A stretch of 64,000 nucleotides of DNA from Sphingomonas insulae (GCF_010450875.1 NZ_CP048419.1:21290-85289); one strand, 5' to 3'. Positions 49,455-58,814 are shown, counted from the stretch's first letter. Notes: generated by a model from the sequence alone, not told the origin. Numbers and translations are program-made.

Positions 49455-50454
49455 GACGCCCTGCCGGATCATAGTAGATCTCGGTCATCCGGAACTTGCC
49501 GTCGACCTTCTTCATCTGGACCACGATGTCGACGAGGATCTTGAGCAGCGAGCGTATGTCTTCGCGCGCCAGGTCCGCGCCGCCCTCGCTTTCCTTCACC
49601 AGCAGCGTCAGTTGCTCGAATGCCAGCTCGGCCGAGTCCGCGTGTATCGTCGTGATCGAGCCGGGGTGGCCGCTGTTGACGTTTCGGAGGTAGAAGAACG
49701 CGGTCCCGTCACGCAGCTCTTGGAGCAGGATGCGATCGGGCCTCATGCGCAACGCGCTTTCCAGCAGTTCCTTGGCCCTCACCTTGGCGGTGCCGGTGCC
49801 GTCCTTGCTGTAGATCATGTGGACGACATTCTTGTGAGGCACGACTAGTTCGCGCGTGTCCTCGATCGTCAGCAGCCGCTCATTCTCTGGAATGAGCTTG
49901 ATGAGGCCCTTGGAGAAGGTCGTCTTGCCGGAGCCCGTGGCGCCGGAGATCAGAATGTTGAGCCGGCTGCGCACCGCGAGCTCGAAGAATTCCACATGCC
50001 GACCCGCATGGAGCAGGCCGAGTAGTCGTTCCTCAACGGGGCTGACCCGCTTGGTGGCGACCTTCGTCTCCGTGAACAGGCCGCTCGCCTCGAAGTCCGC
50101 TATCGTCATCGTCTTCGTCGACGGCTTGCGAACTGTGATCGACACGGTGCCATCAGGCACGACGGGCGGAAGCACGAGCTGGACGCGCTCGCCGGTCGGA
50201 AAGATGGTCGAGCAGATCGGGTTCTCGCGCGTCACGTCCTGAGAGGTGAAGGCGGCTGCGGCCCGGGCCAGTTGGTTGAGCGCATCGAGCGTCAGATCGT
50301 CCTCGCGCTCCCACGTCCAGCCACCGTGCCGCTCGACGCCGACCATTGCCGGTTCGTTGATGACGACTTCGGTCACGCCATCGTCATCGAGATACTGGCG
50401 CAGCGGGCGAACAGCGTGATCGAGGATGGCCGTGTTGCGGAACGTCGCGTTCAT
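49444..50454 (-). CDS. virB11: VirB11-like T4SS ATPase
   Basis: 336 aa from ATG 50454 (ATGA overlap with virB10). Walker A ISGATGSGKTTFSKGL (about residue 175), Asp box TIEDTRELVVPHKNVV, Walker B-type LRMRPDRILLQELRDGTAFFYLRNVNSGHPGSITTIHADSAELAFEQLTLL. Hexameric traffic ATPase at the base of the channel. Complete. Confidence 0.93.
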   Translation of the reverse strand: MNATFRNTAILDHAVRPLRQYLDDDGVTEVVINEPAMVGVERHGGWTWEREDDLTLDALNQLARAAAAFTSQDVTRENPICSTIFPTGERVQLVLPPVVPDGTVSITVRKPSTKTMTIADFEASGLFTETKVATKRVSPVEERLLGLLHAGRHVEFFELAVRSRLNILISGATGSGKTTFSKGLIKLIPENERLLTIEDTRELVVPHKNVVHMIYSKDGTGTAKVRAKELLESALRMRPDRILLQELRDGTAFFYLRNVNSGHPGSITTIHADSAELAFEQLTLLVKESEGGADLAREDIRSLLKILVDIVVQMKKVDGKFRMTEIYYDPAGRHAA

Positions 50455-51647
50455 TTGAGGCCCAGCCCATAGACCTGCGAGAAGTCGAAATCCTTGGCTA
50501 CGGTGATCGCCATCTCGGTTCCTTGGTTGACGCGGACGATCGGGCGGATTTGCTGCGTGTCGTTGAGGATCTGCGATGTCGTGTCGCCGGGAGTGCGGAA
50601 CACTGTCGAGCCCTGCGGGCTGACGGCCTGGCCGGCGATCTGCCCGCCCGCATCGAGGACGCTGAACAGCATCGCGGCGCCGAACCGCTGCCAAAAGAAC
50701 CGGTCGATCTTGCCGGTGACGCCGGCACGACCGAGCGGGTCAGACGCAGGCGAGCCGATGTCGATCGCGACCCCGCGCGGCGTGACCGCCCGCGTCCACA
50801 TCGCGAAGAGACGATTTTGGCCGCGCTGCAACCCACCCTGGTACTCGCCGAAGACGCGGGTGCCTTTCTCGAGCAGCACGACGCGGCCGTTGTCGGAATA
50901 GACATCCCGAGGAATGATGCAGGTCGTGTAGCCCGGTACGCTGCTGTCCATCGCGGTCTGGAGGGTGCACGGGATGATGGCGCCCGCGGTGACGAGATAG
51001 TTGCGGTCGCCGATCATGCGCGCCGTGGCGGTCCCGATCGCGGAGGTTTGCTTGAGGTTGTCGAGATTGGTCCTCGATGGGGTGCTGTCGCCGTCACCTT
51101 GCGAGTTGCCCGCGCCGCCAACATCGCCAAGCACGCGCCTGGCGGTCTGGTCGCCATTGTAGGCGATTAGCGTTGACCGCCGGGCATTGTCGCGCAGTTC
51201 GTGGGCTTCGTTGGCGCGCCGCTCCGCCTCACTGACGCCACGGCTCTGCTGCTGTCCTCCCGCCGATCCGTAGGGAGTGATCGGCTGACCGTCGGGGCCG
51301 ATCGCCGGCACCTGTTCGCCGGTGAGCTGGACCGGGGCGTTCGGATCGCGGGGCGCGGTCGCGAGCGTCGGCGCGATCACGGAGTTGGGATCGTAGGGCG
51401 CCTCCGCAGCCGGGGGTGGAGCCTTCCTCGCTTCCAGTGCCTTGTTGTCGCCGCCAGACCCGGAAACGAGCGACAACACGCCGAACACAACCGCGCCGGC
51501 CAGCGCCGCACCAACGACCATCTTCTTGTTGTCCCACTGGACGGCGTTCAACGATGGAATGCGGTTCGGGCGATCGGCCGCAGGGGGAGCGCGATCAATC
51601 TCGTTCACGTCGGGCGTCGCGTCGACGTCGAATCGCTTATCGGACAC
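50451..51647 (-). CDS. virB10: VirB10-like channel protein
   Basis: 398 aa from GTG 51647, one base after the virB9 stop. Short cytoplasmic tail, one helix (KKMVVGAALAGAVVFGVLSLVSG, about residue 45), Pro-rich periplasmic stretch, and the conserved C-terminal core YLVTAGAIIPCTLQTAMDSSVPGYTTCIIPRDVYSDNGRVVLLEKGTRVFGEYQGG...AVTPRGVAIDIGSPASDPLGRAGVTG, including the antenna. Spans both membranes. Confidence 0.93.
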   Translation of the reverse strand: MSDKRFDVDATPDVNEIDRAPPAADRPNRIPSLNAVQWDNKKMVVGAALAGAVVFGVLSLVSGSGGDNKALEARKAPPPAAEAPYDPNSVIAPTLATAPRDPNAPVQLTGEQVPAIGPDGQPITPYGSAGGQQQSRGVSEAERRANEAHELRDNARRSTLIAYNGDQTARRVLGDVGGAGNSQGDGDSTPSRTNLDNLKQTSAIGTATARMIGDRNYLVTAGAIIPCTLQTAMDSSVPGYTTCIIPRDVYSDNGRVVLLEKGTRVFGEYQGGLQRGQNRLFAMWTRAVTPRGVAIDIGSPASDPLGRAGVTGKIDRFFWQRFGAAMLFSVLDAGGQIAGQAVSPQGSTVFRTPGDTTSQILNDTQQIRPIVRVNQGTEMAITVAKDFDFSQVYGLGLK

Positions 51648-51648
51648 G

Positions 51649-52488
51649 TCAGTTCTCCGTCGTGCGCTCGACCGCTTCCGACGCCGTGTCCGTCTTGGGA
51701 TCGCGGCCGTAGAAGCTCGGGCTTTCGTTGTAGATGCACAGCACCACCTTCCCCCGGCGCAGGCGCATCTCCTTGTAGACGCCGTGGACAACGACGAACT
51801 CGTCGCGGACGTCGAACGAGGCCGTGGCCTCGCTGCCGTCCGGGTTGACGGTGAAGATCGCGGGTATCTCGCGCTGGTTCGGGAAGCGCATCACGGTAAA
51901 CTGCCCATTGTCGCTGACCTCGGACGGTTGCAGCTCGGACGAGCCCTGGACCTTGTAGTTGAGGTTCCGCGCCCCTTCGAGAACGCCGATATCCAGCGCG
52001 GCTTTGATCGCGCCGTTCTGCGCGGCGAGCGCCGCGGCGAGCTGCGCGCGCTGTTGCGCCAAATGGGCCTGTGCCGCCTCATATTCCGGATAGCGGAGCC
52101 GGACCTTGAAGAAGGTGCCCCGCGAGCGCGCGGTAGCGACGGTCGACAGCTCAAAGGTATAGTTGCGTTTGGTCCCCTGGAAATCCGTCACGACGATCAG
52201 GTTGGTGGCGCCAGCGCGCTCGCGCGGCTTCACGAACAGCGAGTTGTCAGCGGGAGCGACCTCCCAGGATACTGTGTCGCCCATCGCCACGAACTTGATG
52301 ACCTCGCCCGAAGCGAACTCGATCTGCGTCGCGGTCCGGAACGCGCTCCGGATCTGGATCACGTTTCCGTCGGTATAGGCGACCTCGCGGATGCGGGCAT
52401 CTGGACCGTGTTGCGCTGGGGTTTGCGCCAGCGCCGGCGCTGCCGACACAACGCCGACCGCTGCGGCCAGGAGCAGGATCGTCTTCAT
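51649..52488 (-). CDS. virB9: VirB9/TrbG-like channel protein
   Basis: 279 aa. Signal peptide MKTILLLAAAVGVVSAAPALAQ; mature part ALAQTPAQHGPDARIREVAYTDGNVIQIRSAFRTATQIEFASGEVI is the VirB9 N-terminal domain and RFPNQREIPAIFTVNPDGSEATASFDVRDEFVVVHGVYKEMRLRRGKVVLCIYNES the C-terminal one that binds VirB7/VirB10. Starts by ATGA overlap with virB8. Confidence 0.92.
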   Translation of the reverse strand: MKTILLLAAAVGVVSAAPALAQTPAQHGPDARIREVAYTDGNVIQIRSAFRTATQIEFASGEVIKFVAMGDTVSWEVAPADNSLFVKPRERAGATNLIVVTDFQGTKRNYTFELSTVATARSRGTFFKVRLRYPEYEAAQAHLAQQRAQLAAALAAQNGAIKAALDIGVLEGARNLNYKVQGSSELQPSEVSDNGQFTVMRFPNQREIPAIFTVNPDGSEATASFDVRDEFVVVHGVYKEMRLRRGKVVLCIYNESPSFYGRDPKTDTASEAVERTTEN

Positions 52489-53177
52489 CGTGTCGGAACC
52501 TCCACGTCGGCCCGGTATGTCTTCACCTGAAACCCGAGCGGATTGGCGTATCGACCGGCTTCCGTTTCCGGCTTCGACAGCACATCGAATGTGATAGTCG
52601 CGATAGCGGGCGTCTCGATCACCTGTTGATCGCGCTGGAGCCGCTTGATGAAGCGGACCTGCGCGACGTTGGGCGAGATGAACGCGACCGAGCGGATCGC
52701 CACGAACACGGCGTCATTGGCGGTGAACTGGTTTTGCGGGGAGTCCGGATTGTCCTTCTTGTAGAAGGCCGTCCAACGGGTCTGTTCCTCCCGCGCCGAG
52801 AGCGACAGCACCTTACGGAAGAACTCCTCCCGCGCCTGGGGAATCCACCCCTCGCGAGCGCGCACATAGTCGGCGAGGAAATACTTACGGATCGCTTCGT
52901 CATAGGTGATCGTCTTGTCGCCGCGCAGCTCTTGGGTGACTTCCGTTGCACCCGTCGATCGATCGACCGTGACGACATAGGGCACCACCGTCTTGAGTGG
53001 CGACAGCGCCAGCACCGCAGCCGCGCAGATCGCGGCGAACACGATCGCGGCGACGGCGACGATCCATGCGATCCGGCGTGAGCGGACCGCAGCCACGAAC
53101 CGGTCCCGATCCCAGCTTTCCGCTTCCGCGAAATAGGCCTTCAGATCCTCGTCTTTGTCCTTCACGCCGATCGCCAT
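52485..53177 (-). CDS. virB8: VirB8-like inner-membrane assembly factor
   Basis: 230 aa from ATG 53177, one base after the upstream stop. Cytoplasmic N-terminus (DLKAYFAEAESWDRDRFVAAVRSRR), one helix (IAWIVAVAAIVFAAICAAAVLAL), then the NTF2-like periplasmic domain with VPYVVTVDRSTGATEV and FLADYVRAREGWIPQAREEFFRKVLSLS. In-frame codons upstream would read through the palindrome region and are unlikely starts. Confidence 0.92.
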   Translation of the reverse strand: MAIGVKDKDEDLKAYFAEAESWDRDRFVAAVRSRRIAWIVAVAAIVFAAICAAAVLALSPLKTVVPYVVTVDRSTGATEVTQELRGDKTITYDEAIRKYFLADYVRAREGWIPQAREEFFRKVLSLSAREEQTRWTAFYKKDNPDSPQNQFTANDAVFVAIRSVAFISPNVAQVRFIKRLQRDQQVIETPAIATITFDVLSKPETEAGRYANPLGFQVKTYRADVEVPTR

Positions 53178-53178
53178 C

Positions 53179-53559
53179 TCAGCAGCTCGCATATGAGGTT
53201 GAGAGCGCGGCCGTCGGGCCGGCGCTCGGAGCAAGCGCGCCGATCGCCGGCACCTTACCGGCCTGCGATGTGTCCGATTGTCGTGGGGTTGTTGCCGCAT
53301 CTGGGGGCGGGAAAAGGTTTGTTGCCGGCGCTGGGGCTGATTGAGGTGTGCCACGTGGCACACCTGCAGCGGACGGTGCTGCAGCGGCCGACGTGGCGTT
53401 GCGCGCCGGGATTGATGGAAGAACCGTCCCGTAGAGGTTTGCAGGACGCTTCTGCCGTCCGTTGCAGCGGGGCAGCTTATCGTCCTTCGCGGCGACCGCT
53501 GGTGCCGGAGGAGTAAGAGCCGCGAGAGCGAGAAAGGCTGAGGCCAAACCGAGCTTCAT
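53179..53559 (-). CDS. Small exported T4SS protein in the VirB7 position
   Basis: 126 aa from ATG 53559. Signal peptide MKLGLASAFLALAALTPPAPAVAA; then KLPRCNGRQKRPANLYGTVLPSIP, the likely conserved part, and a Pro/Ala/Ser-rich tail ending TSYASC. No lipobox at the signal site. The parS-like palindrome (53344-53365) lies inside the gene and encodes GVPRGTP, the same peptide as in the relaxase. Lies between virB6 and virB8; role unknown. Confidence 0.65.
   Translation of the reverse strand: MKLGLASAFLALAALTPPAPAVAAKDDKLPRCNGRQKRPANLYGTVLPSIPARNATSAAAAPSAAGVPRGTPQSAPAPATNLFPPPDAATTPRQSDTSQAGKVPAIGALAPSAGPTAALSTSYASC
53344..53365. promoter_or_regulatory. parS-like palindrome, copy 4 (inside T4SS operon)
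   Basis: Perfect 22-bp palindrome with core TGTGCCACGTGGCACA extended by AGG/CCT, in the middle of the T4SS operon and within a coding region. A protein bound here could act as a roadblock to transcription of virB8-virD4. Confidence 0.75.
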
Positions 53560-53572
53560 GCCGGGTCTCCAA

Positions 53573-54577
53573 TTAGCTGTTGTTGTAAAGGGTGCCGCCA
53601 GCGGCCCGCGATGCGCGCGAGGACCGGCCAAGCCTCAACGGCAAGCTGGCGATACTCCCCGGAGCCGAGGAAAGGGCGCGGCCCGCTGACGGGACGACAT
53701 TGCCAGTCGAAGCGTTCGCGAACTGCGTCGCGAGCGACGCGCCGCCTCCGCCAAGCCCAGCAGCAAGACCCGGGATCTGGAGGAAGAAGAAGAAACCTAG
53801 GACGTAGAATGCGATGGCACGGATCGCGATCACGGCGATGTTTGTATCACCGGCGAAGGCTTGGCTCATGAAATCCTCGCCTGTGTTTCGAATGAAGATC
53901 GTCAGCAAAAGCGCGAACGCGACGAGCATGAGATAACTGATCGCGGAGCCCAGCCAGGCAAAGAAGAAGGCCCGCGTGGAGTCGAACAGCAGAGCGGCGA
54001 CAAAGATCGGGCCCACGGCTGCAAGCAGAGCAAGGGCGAAGAGGGCAAAGGCGCAGATGGTAAAGCCGAGGGCGGCCGACAGGATGGCCATCACCATCAG
54101 CACGAGGCAGTAAATCCCCGTGAAGAATATCTCGACGATGTTATTGGGCAGACCGACTAGGTTCTTGCCAGCAGCGGCCGTTCTCGCATCCTGGATCTCG
54201 GTAATTTTGGCAACGGTAGTGGATGCGCCTCTCACGATCTGATCGAAGAAGTCACCGAGCCCATTGACGTCTGACCCGCCAACGGCCTGAGCGACATCGC
54301 GCGGGAGACCGTTCATGGCGAACAAGCTGACCGACGCACCGTAAAGCGTCGTGACAGCAAAGACGAGCGCGGCAAGCTTCATCCCGCGATAGACGAACTC
54401 CCGGAACGGGTACTCTACTGCACCCCGCAGGATCGCAAAGCCGAGAAGGATGATGTAGATCGTCACACCGACGCGGAGTGGCCCGGAGATCCAGCCAACG
54501 ACCTCCGCATAAACCGCGATGATCGCCGCCAGAGCATCGTTGAGGTAGGTGAACATCGACTGGAAGAGGTTACCCAT
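53573..54577 (-). CDS. virB6: VirB6/TrbL-like membrane protein
   Basis: 334 aa, with about six to eight helices (e.g. YIILLGFAILRGAV, CLVLMVMAILSAALGFTICAFALFALALLAAVGPIFVAALLF, YVLGFFFFLQIPGLAAGLGGGG). The WLGSAISYLMLVAFALLLTIFIR segment is typical of TrbL/VirB6. Inner-membrane channel component; ends 14 bp before the next gene. Confidence 0.9.
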   Translation of the reverse strand: MGNLFQSMFTYLNDALAAIIAVYAEVVGWISGPLRVGVTIYIILLGFAILRGAVEYPFREFVYRGMKLAALVFAVTTLYGASVSLFAMNGLPRDVAQAVGGSDVNGLGDFFDQIVRGASTTVAKITEIQDARTAAAGKNLVGLPNNIVEIFFTGIYCLVLMVMAILSAALGFTICAFALFALALLAAVGPIFVAALLFDSTRAFFFAWLGSAISYLMLVAFALLLTIFIRNTGEDFMSQAFAGDTNIAVIAIRAIAFYVLGFFFFLQIPGLAAGLGGGGASLATQFANASTGNVVPSAGRALSSAPGSIASLPLRLGRSSRASRAAGGTLYNNS

Positions 54578-54619
54578 TCACCGACCTTTCACTCCTACGC
54601 GGCCGCGAGACCTGACAAG

Positions 54620-54934
54620 TTAAATGCCCATGCCCTTCTTGAACTCGTCTTGATCCCTCTTTGACTGGAGGAGTTGTCGAACTGTTTCCACGTTATTGCA
54701 ATTGTTTACGACAACTGATGGCCAGCTTGCGGGAGGTCGCTGAGACGCTTTCCACGTCTCACAGATACTAGACATCTCCACGCGCTCTTGTTCGTGATGC
54801 GTGTAGTAAGTGGCATCGCGCAGCGGCATATTAGACCGGAGATGGTCTCCGGTTTGCTGCCGCTCCGATGGTGAGCAGGCGGCCAGCGCGACGCTCGCGA
54901 AGACGACGGTGGTAGTTCGCGCGATGAGAAACAT
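54620..54934 (-). CDS. Small lipoprotein, entry-exclusion (EexN)-like
   Basis: 104 aa. Lipoprotein signal ASVALAAC (lipobox LAAC). Mature part has Cys at SICETW and NNCNNVETVRQLLQS, resembling the C...NC.NA pattern of EexN exclusion lipoproteins in VirB operons; VirB7-like role is an alternative. Start overlaps the virB5 stop in TGATG. Confidence 0.6.
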   Translation of the reverse strand: MFLIARTTTVVFASVALAACSPSERQQTGDHLRSNMPLRDATYYTHHEQERVEMSSICETWKASQRPPASWPSVVVNNCNNVETVRQLLQSKRDQDEFKKGMGI

Positions 54935-55644
54935 CAGTCGATCCCCATCCCAGCTTTGAAGCTGGCACGGTCCGCCTGCTGCGTGGCCACATATCGCTGG
55001 TAATCGGCTTCAGCCTTTGCCCTTCGCTGAAGCTCGATCGCCTGAAGCGCCATCTGATCGTTCATCATCTGCGCTTGTTCGAGCTGGAGCCGCGCCGACA
55101 TATCGGCACGTTCCGCGGCCGAGCTCGCGCTGTTGAGGCGGCTACGCAGCGCTTCGAGGCCCTGGCGCCGGCTCGTCACCGCATCACCGACATTGCCGGC
55201 CAAGCCCGTCGTAACGGCCGCCTCGCGCGAACCTTGCTCGTAGGCGGCACGCTGCTCGGTCGTCATCGTTGGCGAGCCGCGCCCGATCAGATCCTGATAG
55301 ACGTCGTTGGCCTTGCCCCGCAGGCCGCCAACGACGTTGAGATCGCCGTTGGTGTAGCCGTCGAGGGAGCTGGACGACACATTGCTGGTGCGCAGCACAT
55401 CGTTCTTGAGCTGCTGGGCGACGTTACCGATGTCTGTCATCTTGTTGAGGTCTTGGTAGAGCTTCTGCGCCTCGCGGATCTGGTCGGCGCCCTGCTGGAT
55501 GACCTGAACGCCCTGCTTCACCTGCTCGATCTGCTGGAGGATCGATCCGACGTCGTGGACCGGGATGCCTTGCGCGTGCGCCGAGCCGGCCAGCATGAGC
55601 GCTGATCCTGACAGCGCGAGTACGATTGCCTTCATTCTACGCAT
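54934..55644 (-). CDS. virB5: VirB5/TrbJ-like pilus-tip protein
   Basis: 236 aa from ATG 55644 (AGAGGGAC before). Signal MKAIVLALSGSALMLAGSAHAQ, then IPVHDVGSILQQIEQVKQGVQVIQQGADQIREAQKLYQDLNKMTDIGNVAQQL, the long helical start of TrbJ/VirB5, and a C-terminal coiled region (RADMSARLQLEQAQMMNDQMALQAIELQRRAKAEADYQRY). Minor pilin that helps contact recipients. Confidence 0.9.
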   Translation of the reverse strand: MRRMKAIVLALSGSALMLAGSAHAQGIPVHDVGSILQQIEQVKQGVQVIQQGADQIREAQKLYQDLNKMTDIGNVAQQLKNDVLRTSNVSSSSLDGYTNGDLNVVGGLRGKANDVYQDLIGRGSPTMTTEQRAAYEQGSREAAVTTGLAGNVGDAVTSRRQGLEALRSRLNSASSAAERADMSARLQLEQAQMMNDQMALQAIELQRRAKAEADYQRYVATQQADRASFKAGMGID

Positions 55645-55657
55645 GTCCCTCTCTCCT

Positions 55658-58048
55658 TCAGCTTGGCCGGCGACGTTGGTGGAAGACGGGGAGCCAGTTG
55701 GCCGGATCGGGGCCGAACTCGGCCGCTGCCTGGACCGCGATCGGCGTCGTCTCGGCACGGCCTGACAGCACGGCCAGCTCGTCGTCGAAACCGGTCAGAT
55801 CCAGCTCGACCACCACGCTGTCATGGCCCTGCTTCACAAGGAACTTGCGCGATTCCGGCGACAGTTCCTCGCGGATGAGCTGGTATTCCGCGTCAGTGAG
55901 GGAGAAGCCCTCGACATAGTCGCGGCGCGCTCCCTTGGGATTGGGAAGCATCACCTGCGTCGCGACCTGTTCGAGGATTGAGTGCGCAATGTCGCTCTTG
56001 AGCGCGTCCGCCGGCGACTGTGTGGCGAACACCATCATCGCGTTGCGCTTCCGGTACGTCTTCAAGCCGTCCTGCGCGAAGCTCCGGAACGCATCGTCGC
56101 CGAGCGCCTTCCAGAACTCGTCGACGGCGATGATCGTGCGCTCCCCGGTCAACAGCTTGTCGATCCGGTGGAACAGGTAGAGCATCAGCGGCGTGCGGAT
56201 GTCGGCGTTGTCGAGGAAGTCCGTCATGTCGAAGCCGATGAACCGCGCATCCAGCGTCATTTCGTCGGCCGCGTTGTCGAACACCCAGCCCATCGACCCG
56301 CGTGAGGTCCACTTTTCGAGCCGGGCGCCGATGCCCCCCGCGTCGGACATGCCCAACATCGTGCGCAGCGCGTCCAGCGAGCGATCCTCGTGCGGGAGCC
56401 GCATCACCGCGGCGACGCCTTCATCGATCAGGCGCTCTTCCTGGACCGTGATCGGCCGGCTTTCGGCACGGACGAGCTGGCGCACCCATAGCGACAGCCA
56501 GGCCCGATCCTCCGGCTTGTTCTCCAGCGCCTTCAAGGGCGCGAAGCCGGTCGGTTTGCCGTTCTCGAGCGTCAGATAGGTGCCGCCCGAGGCCAGCACG
56601 AAAATCTGCGCGCCCCGGTCCTTGTCGATGAAAATCTGGCGGGCGCCCGTCTTCTCGGCCTGCGCCATCAGGAAGTTGACAATGACCGTCTTGCCGCCCC
56701 CGGTGGGGCCGACGATCAGCGTGTGGCCGATGTCGCGCTTGTGGAAGCTGAAGAAATAGGGGCTGCGCGCGCTGGTCTTCATCAGCGCGACCGCGTCGCC
56801 CCAGTGGTTCCCGGTAGCCAAGCCGGCGGGGTAGGTGTGGAAGGGCGAGAACGCCGCGAAGTTGAGCGACGTGATCGGCGCCGGCCTCGCGCGCCAGGCG
56901 AAATTGCCGACGAGCTGGCTCCAATAGGCAGCTTCCAGCGCCGCCCCCTCGCGCGCCGCGACCATGCCGGTATCGGCAAGCGCCGCGCGCGCGATCGACA
57001 TGTTGTCTCGCAGCCCCTTGAGGCTGTCGGAATAGACCGCGAGCGTGAAGTGATGATCGCCCAGGACGAAGCGGTTGGACATGAGGTCGTCCGCCGCGTC
57101 GACGAGATCGAGCATCTGGCTTACGGCCCGATCGTCGGCGTTCTCCATCTGCTTCTGCCGCAGCCGGAAGCGCTCCGACGCCGCAGCGCGACCGAGGAAG
57201 GTGAAGGACTGCGTCAGCACGAACGCGAAATCGACGGCCAGCAGCGATTGGAACTGCGTCGGCGTCGTGGTCGCCGGATACTCCCGAATGCCGAAGATAC
57301 CTCCAAAGGCGCTGCGATCGGCGTCGCGGACCTCCACCGTCTCGCCGCCGAAGACGACGCGCTGGCGATAGAGCGCACTGCCGAGGTGCCCTCGGATGAT
57401 CGGGACACGGCGATGCCGGCCCGTCATCACCATTTCCGCGACCTCCATGGTCTCGGAGAATTTGAGCCCGTTGTACCCGTAGATCGACAGCCGGCGCGGC
57501 GAGCAGCGGTCCATCAGCTTCTCGAAATCGCGCGCCTTGTCCTCCAGCGCCTCCAGCAGGTCGGCGTCGACCGCATCGGCCTCCGCTTCTGCCCGCGCCT
57601 TGTTCCTGAAGAGCTGGACGAGCTTGTCCGCGCCATGGACCGAGGGGCGCAGCACCAGCGTCACGAAGAAGCGGTTGATGAACAACCGCTCCCTGTTCAT
57701 CCGCGCGAAGTAGGCTGCGTCGAGATCCCGCGCGAAGCGGGACCGGAAGTTGCCACCAGGATATTGCTCGACCCGCGCGCGGACGAGGTGCGTCCAGATT
57801 GACAGGCGATCGTCGTGCAGGTTGCGCAGCATCCCGTTGAGCTTCGCGTGCCAGTCGTTCAGATCGCGCACGTCGGCCGTCTCGAACGCCCGCCCCTGCA
57901 GCTCGAACGTCAGCATGATCGCGCCGGAATCGAGCATCACGACTTCGTCGGTGACATGCCGCGCATAGGGCAGGAACTTGGTCGGCATCACTTCCTTGAG
58001 CGCGACCTTCATCGGCACTTGTTCGGAGAGGCGATTGGCCCTAGCCAT
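55658..58048 (-). CDS. virB4: VirB4-like T4SS ATPase
   Basis: 796 aa. N-terminal VirB4 domain, then Walker A IVGPTGGGKTVIVNFLMAQAEKTGA (about residue 440) and Walker B TIIAVDEFWKALGDDAFRSF (about 650), followed by FATQSPADALKSDIAHSILEQVATQVMLPNPKG. Energises pilus assembly and transfer. Overlaps virB3 by 8 bp. Confidence 0.95.
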   Translation of the reverse strand: MARANRLSEQVPMKVALKEVMPTKFLPYARHVTDEVVMLDSGAIMLTFELQGRAFETADVRDLNDWHAKLNGMLRNLHDDRLSIWTHLVRARVEQYPGGNFRSRFARDLDAAYFARMNRERLFINRFFVTLVLRPSVHGADKLVQLFRNKARAEAEADAVDADLLEALEDKARDFEKLMDRCSPRRLSIYGYNGLKFSETMEVAEMVMTGRHRRVPIIRGHLGSALYRQRVVFGGETVEVRDADRSAFGGIFGIREYPATTTPTQFQSLLAVDFAFVLTQSFTFLGRAAASERFRLRQKQMENADDRAVSQMLDLVDAADDLMSNRFVLGDHHFTLAVYSDSLKGLRDNMSIARAALADTGMVAAREGAALEAAYWSQLVGNFAWRARPAPITSLNFAAFSPFHTYPAGLATGNHWGDAVALMKTSARSPYFFSFHKRDIGHTLIVGPTGGGKTVIVNFLMAQAEKTGARQIFIDKDRGAQIFVLASGGTYLTLENGKPTGFAPLKALENKPEDRAWLSLWVRQLVRAESRPITVQEERLIDEGVAAVMRLPHEDRSLDALRTMLGMSDAGGIGARLEKWTSRGSMGWVFDNAADEMTLDARFIGFDMTDFLDNADIRTPLMLYLFHRIDKLLTGERTIIAVDEFWKALGDDAFRSFAQDGLKTYRKRNAMMVFATQSPADALKSDIAHSILEQVATQVMLPNPKGARRDYVEGFSLTDAEYQLIREELSPESRKFLVKQGHDSVVVELDLTGFDDELAVLSGRAETTPIAVQAAAEFGPDPANWLPVFHQRRRPS

Positions 58049-58385
58049 TGCGGCCGAACCCCTTCCGCTTGATGCCCTTCAGGGGAAGCGGCGTGTAGCT
58101 CGACCCACCCCAGAAAACGCGGTTGCGGTTGGCGGCCTTGGTGCGGCCCCACAGGAAGATCAGCCGGAAGGCGTTGACGTCGTGGCGCACCACGAGGCGC
58201 GAAATGCCGAACATCACCGCGGCGACGACTAGGCCATAGATCGGGTTCGTCGTGCCGATCAGGGTAATGGCCGAGGCCAGCAGGATGACCACGGCCGCTT
58301 CGATCGGGATGCCCGCGAACAGCGCGGGTCGCGTCACCGCCAGGAACAGCGTGTTGCGCGCCATCACTTCCCGTTCTTCGTTCAC
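58041..58385 (-). CDS. virB3: VirB3-like membrane protein
   Basis: 114 aa from GTG 58385, with GGAG eight bases upstream; a GTG at 58406 and ATG at 58364 are alternatives. LFLAVTRPALFAGIPIEAAVVILLASAITLIG is the VirB3/TrbD signature (TRP..G), with a second helix NPIYGLVVAAVMFGISRLVV and a basic tail. Works with VirB4. Confidence 0.9.
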   Translation of the reverse strand: MNEEREVMARNTLFLAVTRPALFAGIPIEAAVVILLASAITLIGTTNPIYGLVVAAVMFGISRLVVRHDVNAFRLIFLWGRTKAANRNRVFWGGSSYTPLPLKGIKRKGFGRNG

Positions 58386-58448
58386 GCTACGCACTCCATG
58401 AGACACGGGCGGAAACGGGGCGTGGCGAACGCCCCGCTCCCGTAGAGA

Positions 58449-58814
58449 TCAGCCCGCGAGCTGATCGACGATCCAGGGCGCCGAGAAGATGATCGCGATG
58501 CCGATGATGACGGTGACGAGCGCCCCGGTGTTCACCCGGCCCGTCAGCCACCCGAACCCCGCCGCGATGAGCGCCAGGATCGCGATCGTGCGCAGCAGGC
58601 CGTTGGTCAGGAGGCCGAGGACGGCAGTGCCGAAGCTCTCCAGATTGGTCTGGGCGAACGCCGGCTCGGCCGAGAGCAGTGACGTCAGTGCCACCAGGCC
58701 GAACATCGATAGCAGCCGCGAGGCCTTGCGCTGACGCGGCGTCAGTGCGTCGACATAGCCCGTGACACGGATTCGGAGGGCGAGCGCGGGCCCGCCGAAA
58801 GATGCGAGGTTCAT
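58449..58814 (-). CDS. virB2: VirB2-like major pilin
   Basis: 121 aa. Long signal region ending SLLSAEPAFAQ, then two helices (AVLGLLTNGLLRTIAILALIAAGFGWLTG and GALVTVIIGIAIIFSAPWIVDQL), as in conjugative pilins. Start ATG overlaps the virB1 stop by ATGA; its N-terminal leader is longer than usual, so a later start is possible. Confidence 0.88.
   Translation of the reverse strand: MNLASFGGPALALRIRVTGYVDALTPRQRKASRLLSMFGLVALTSLLSAEPAFAQTNLESFGTAVLGLLTNGLLRTIAILALIAAGFGWLTGRVNTGALVTVIIGIAIIFSAPWIVDQLAG

Noticed and set aside
52485..53363. Longer VirB8 start giving an N-terminus beginning MCHVAH
   Set aside because: That N-terminus is the translation of the parS-like palindrome and overlaps the preceding gene out of frame. 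ATG 53177 fits the VirB8 family and operon spacing.
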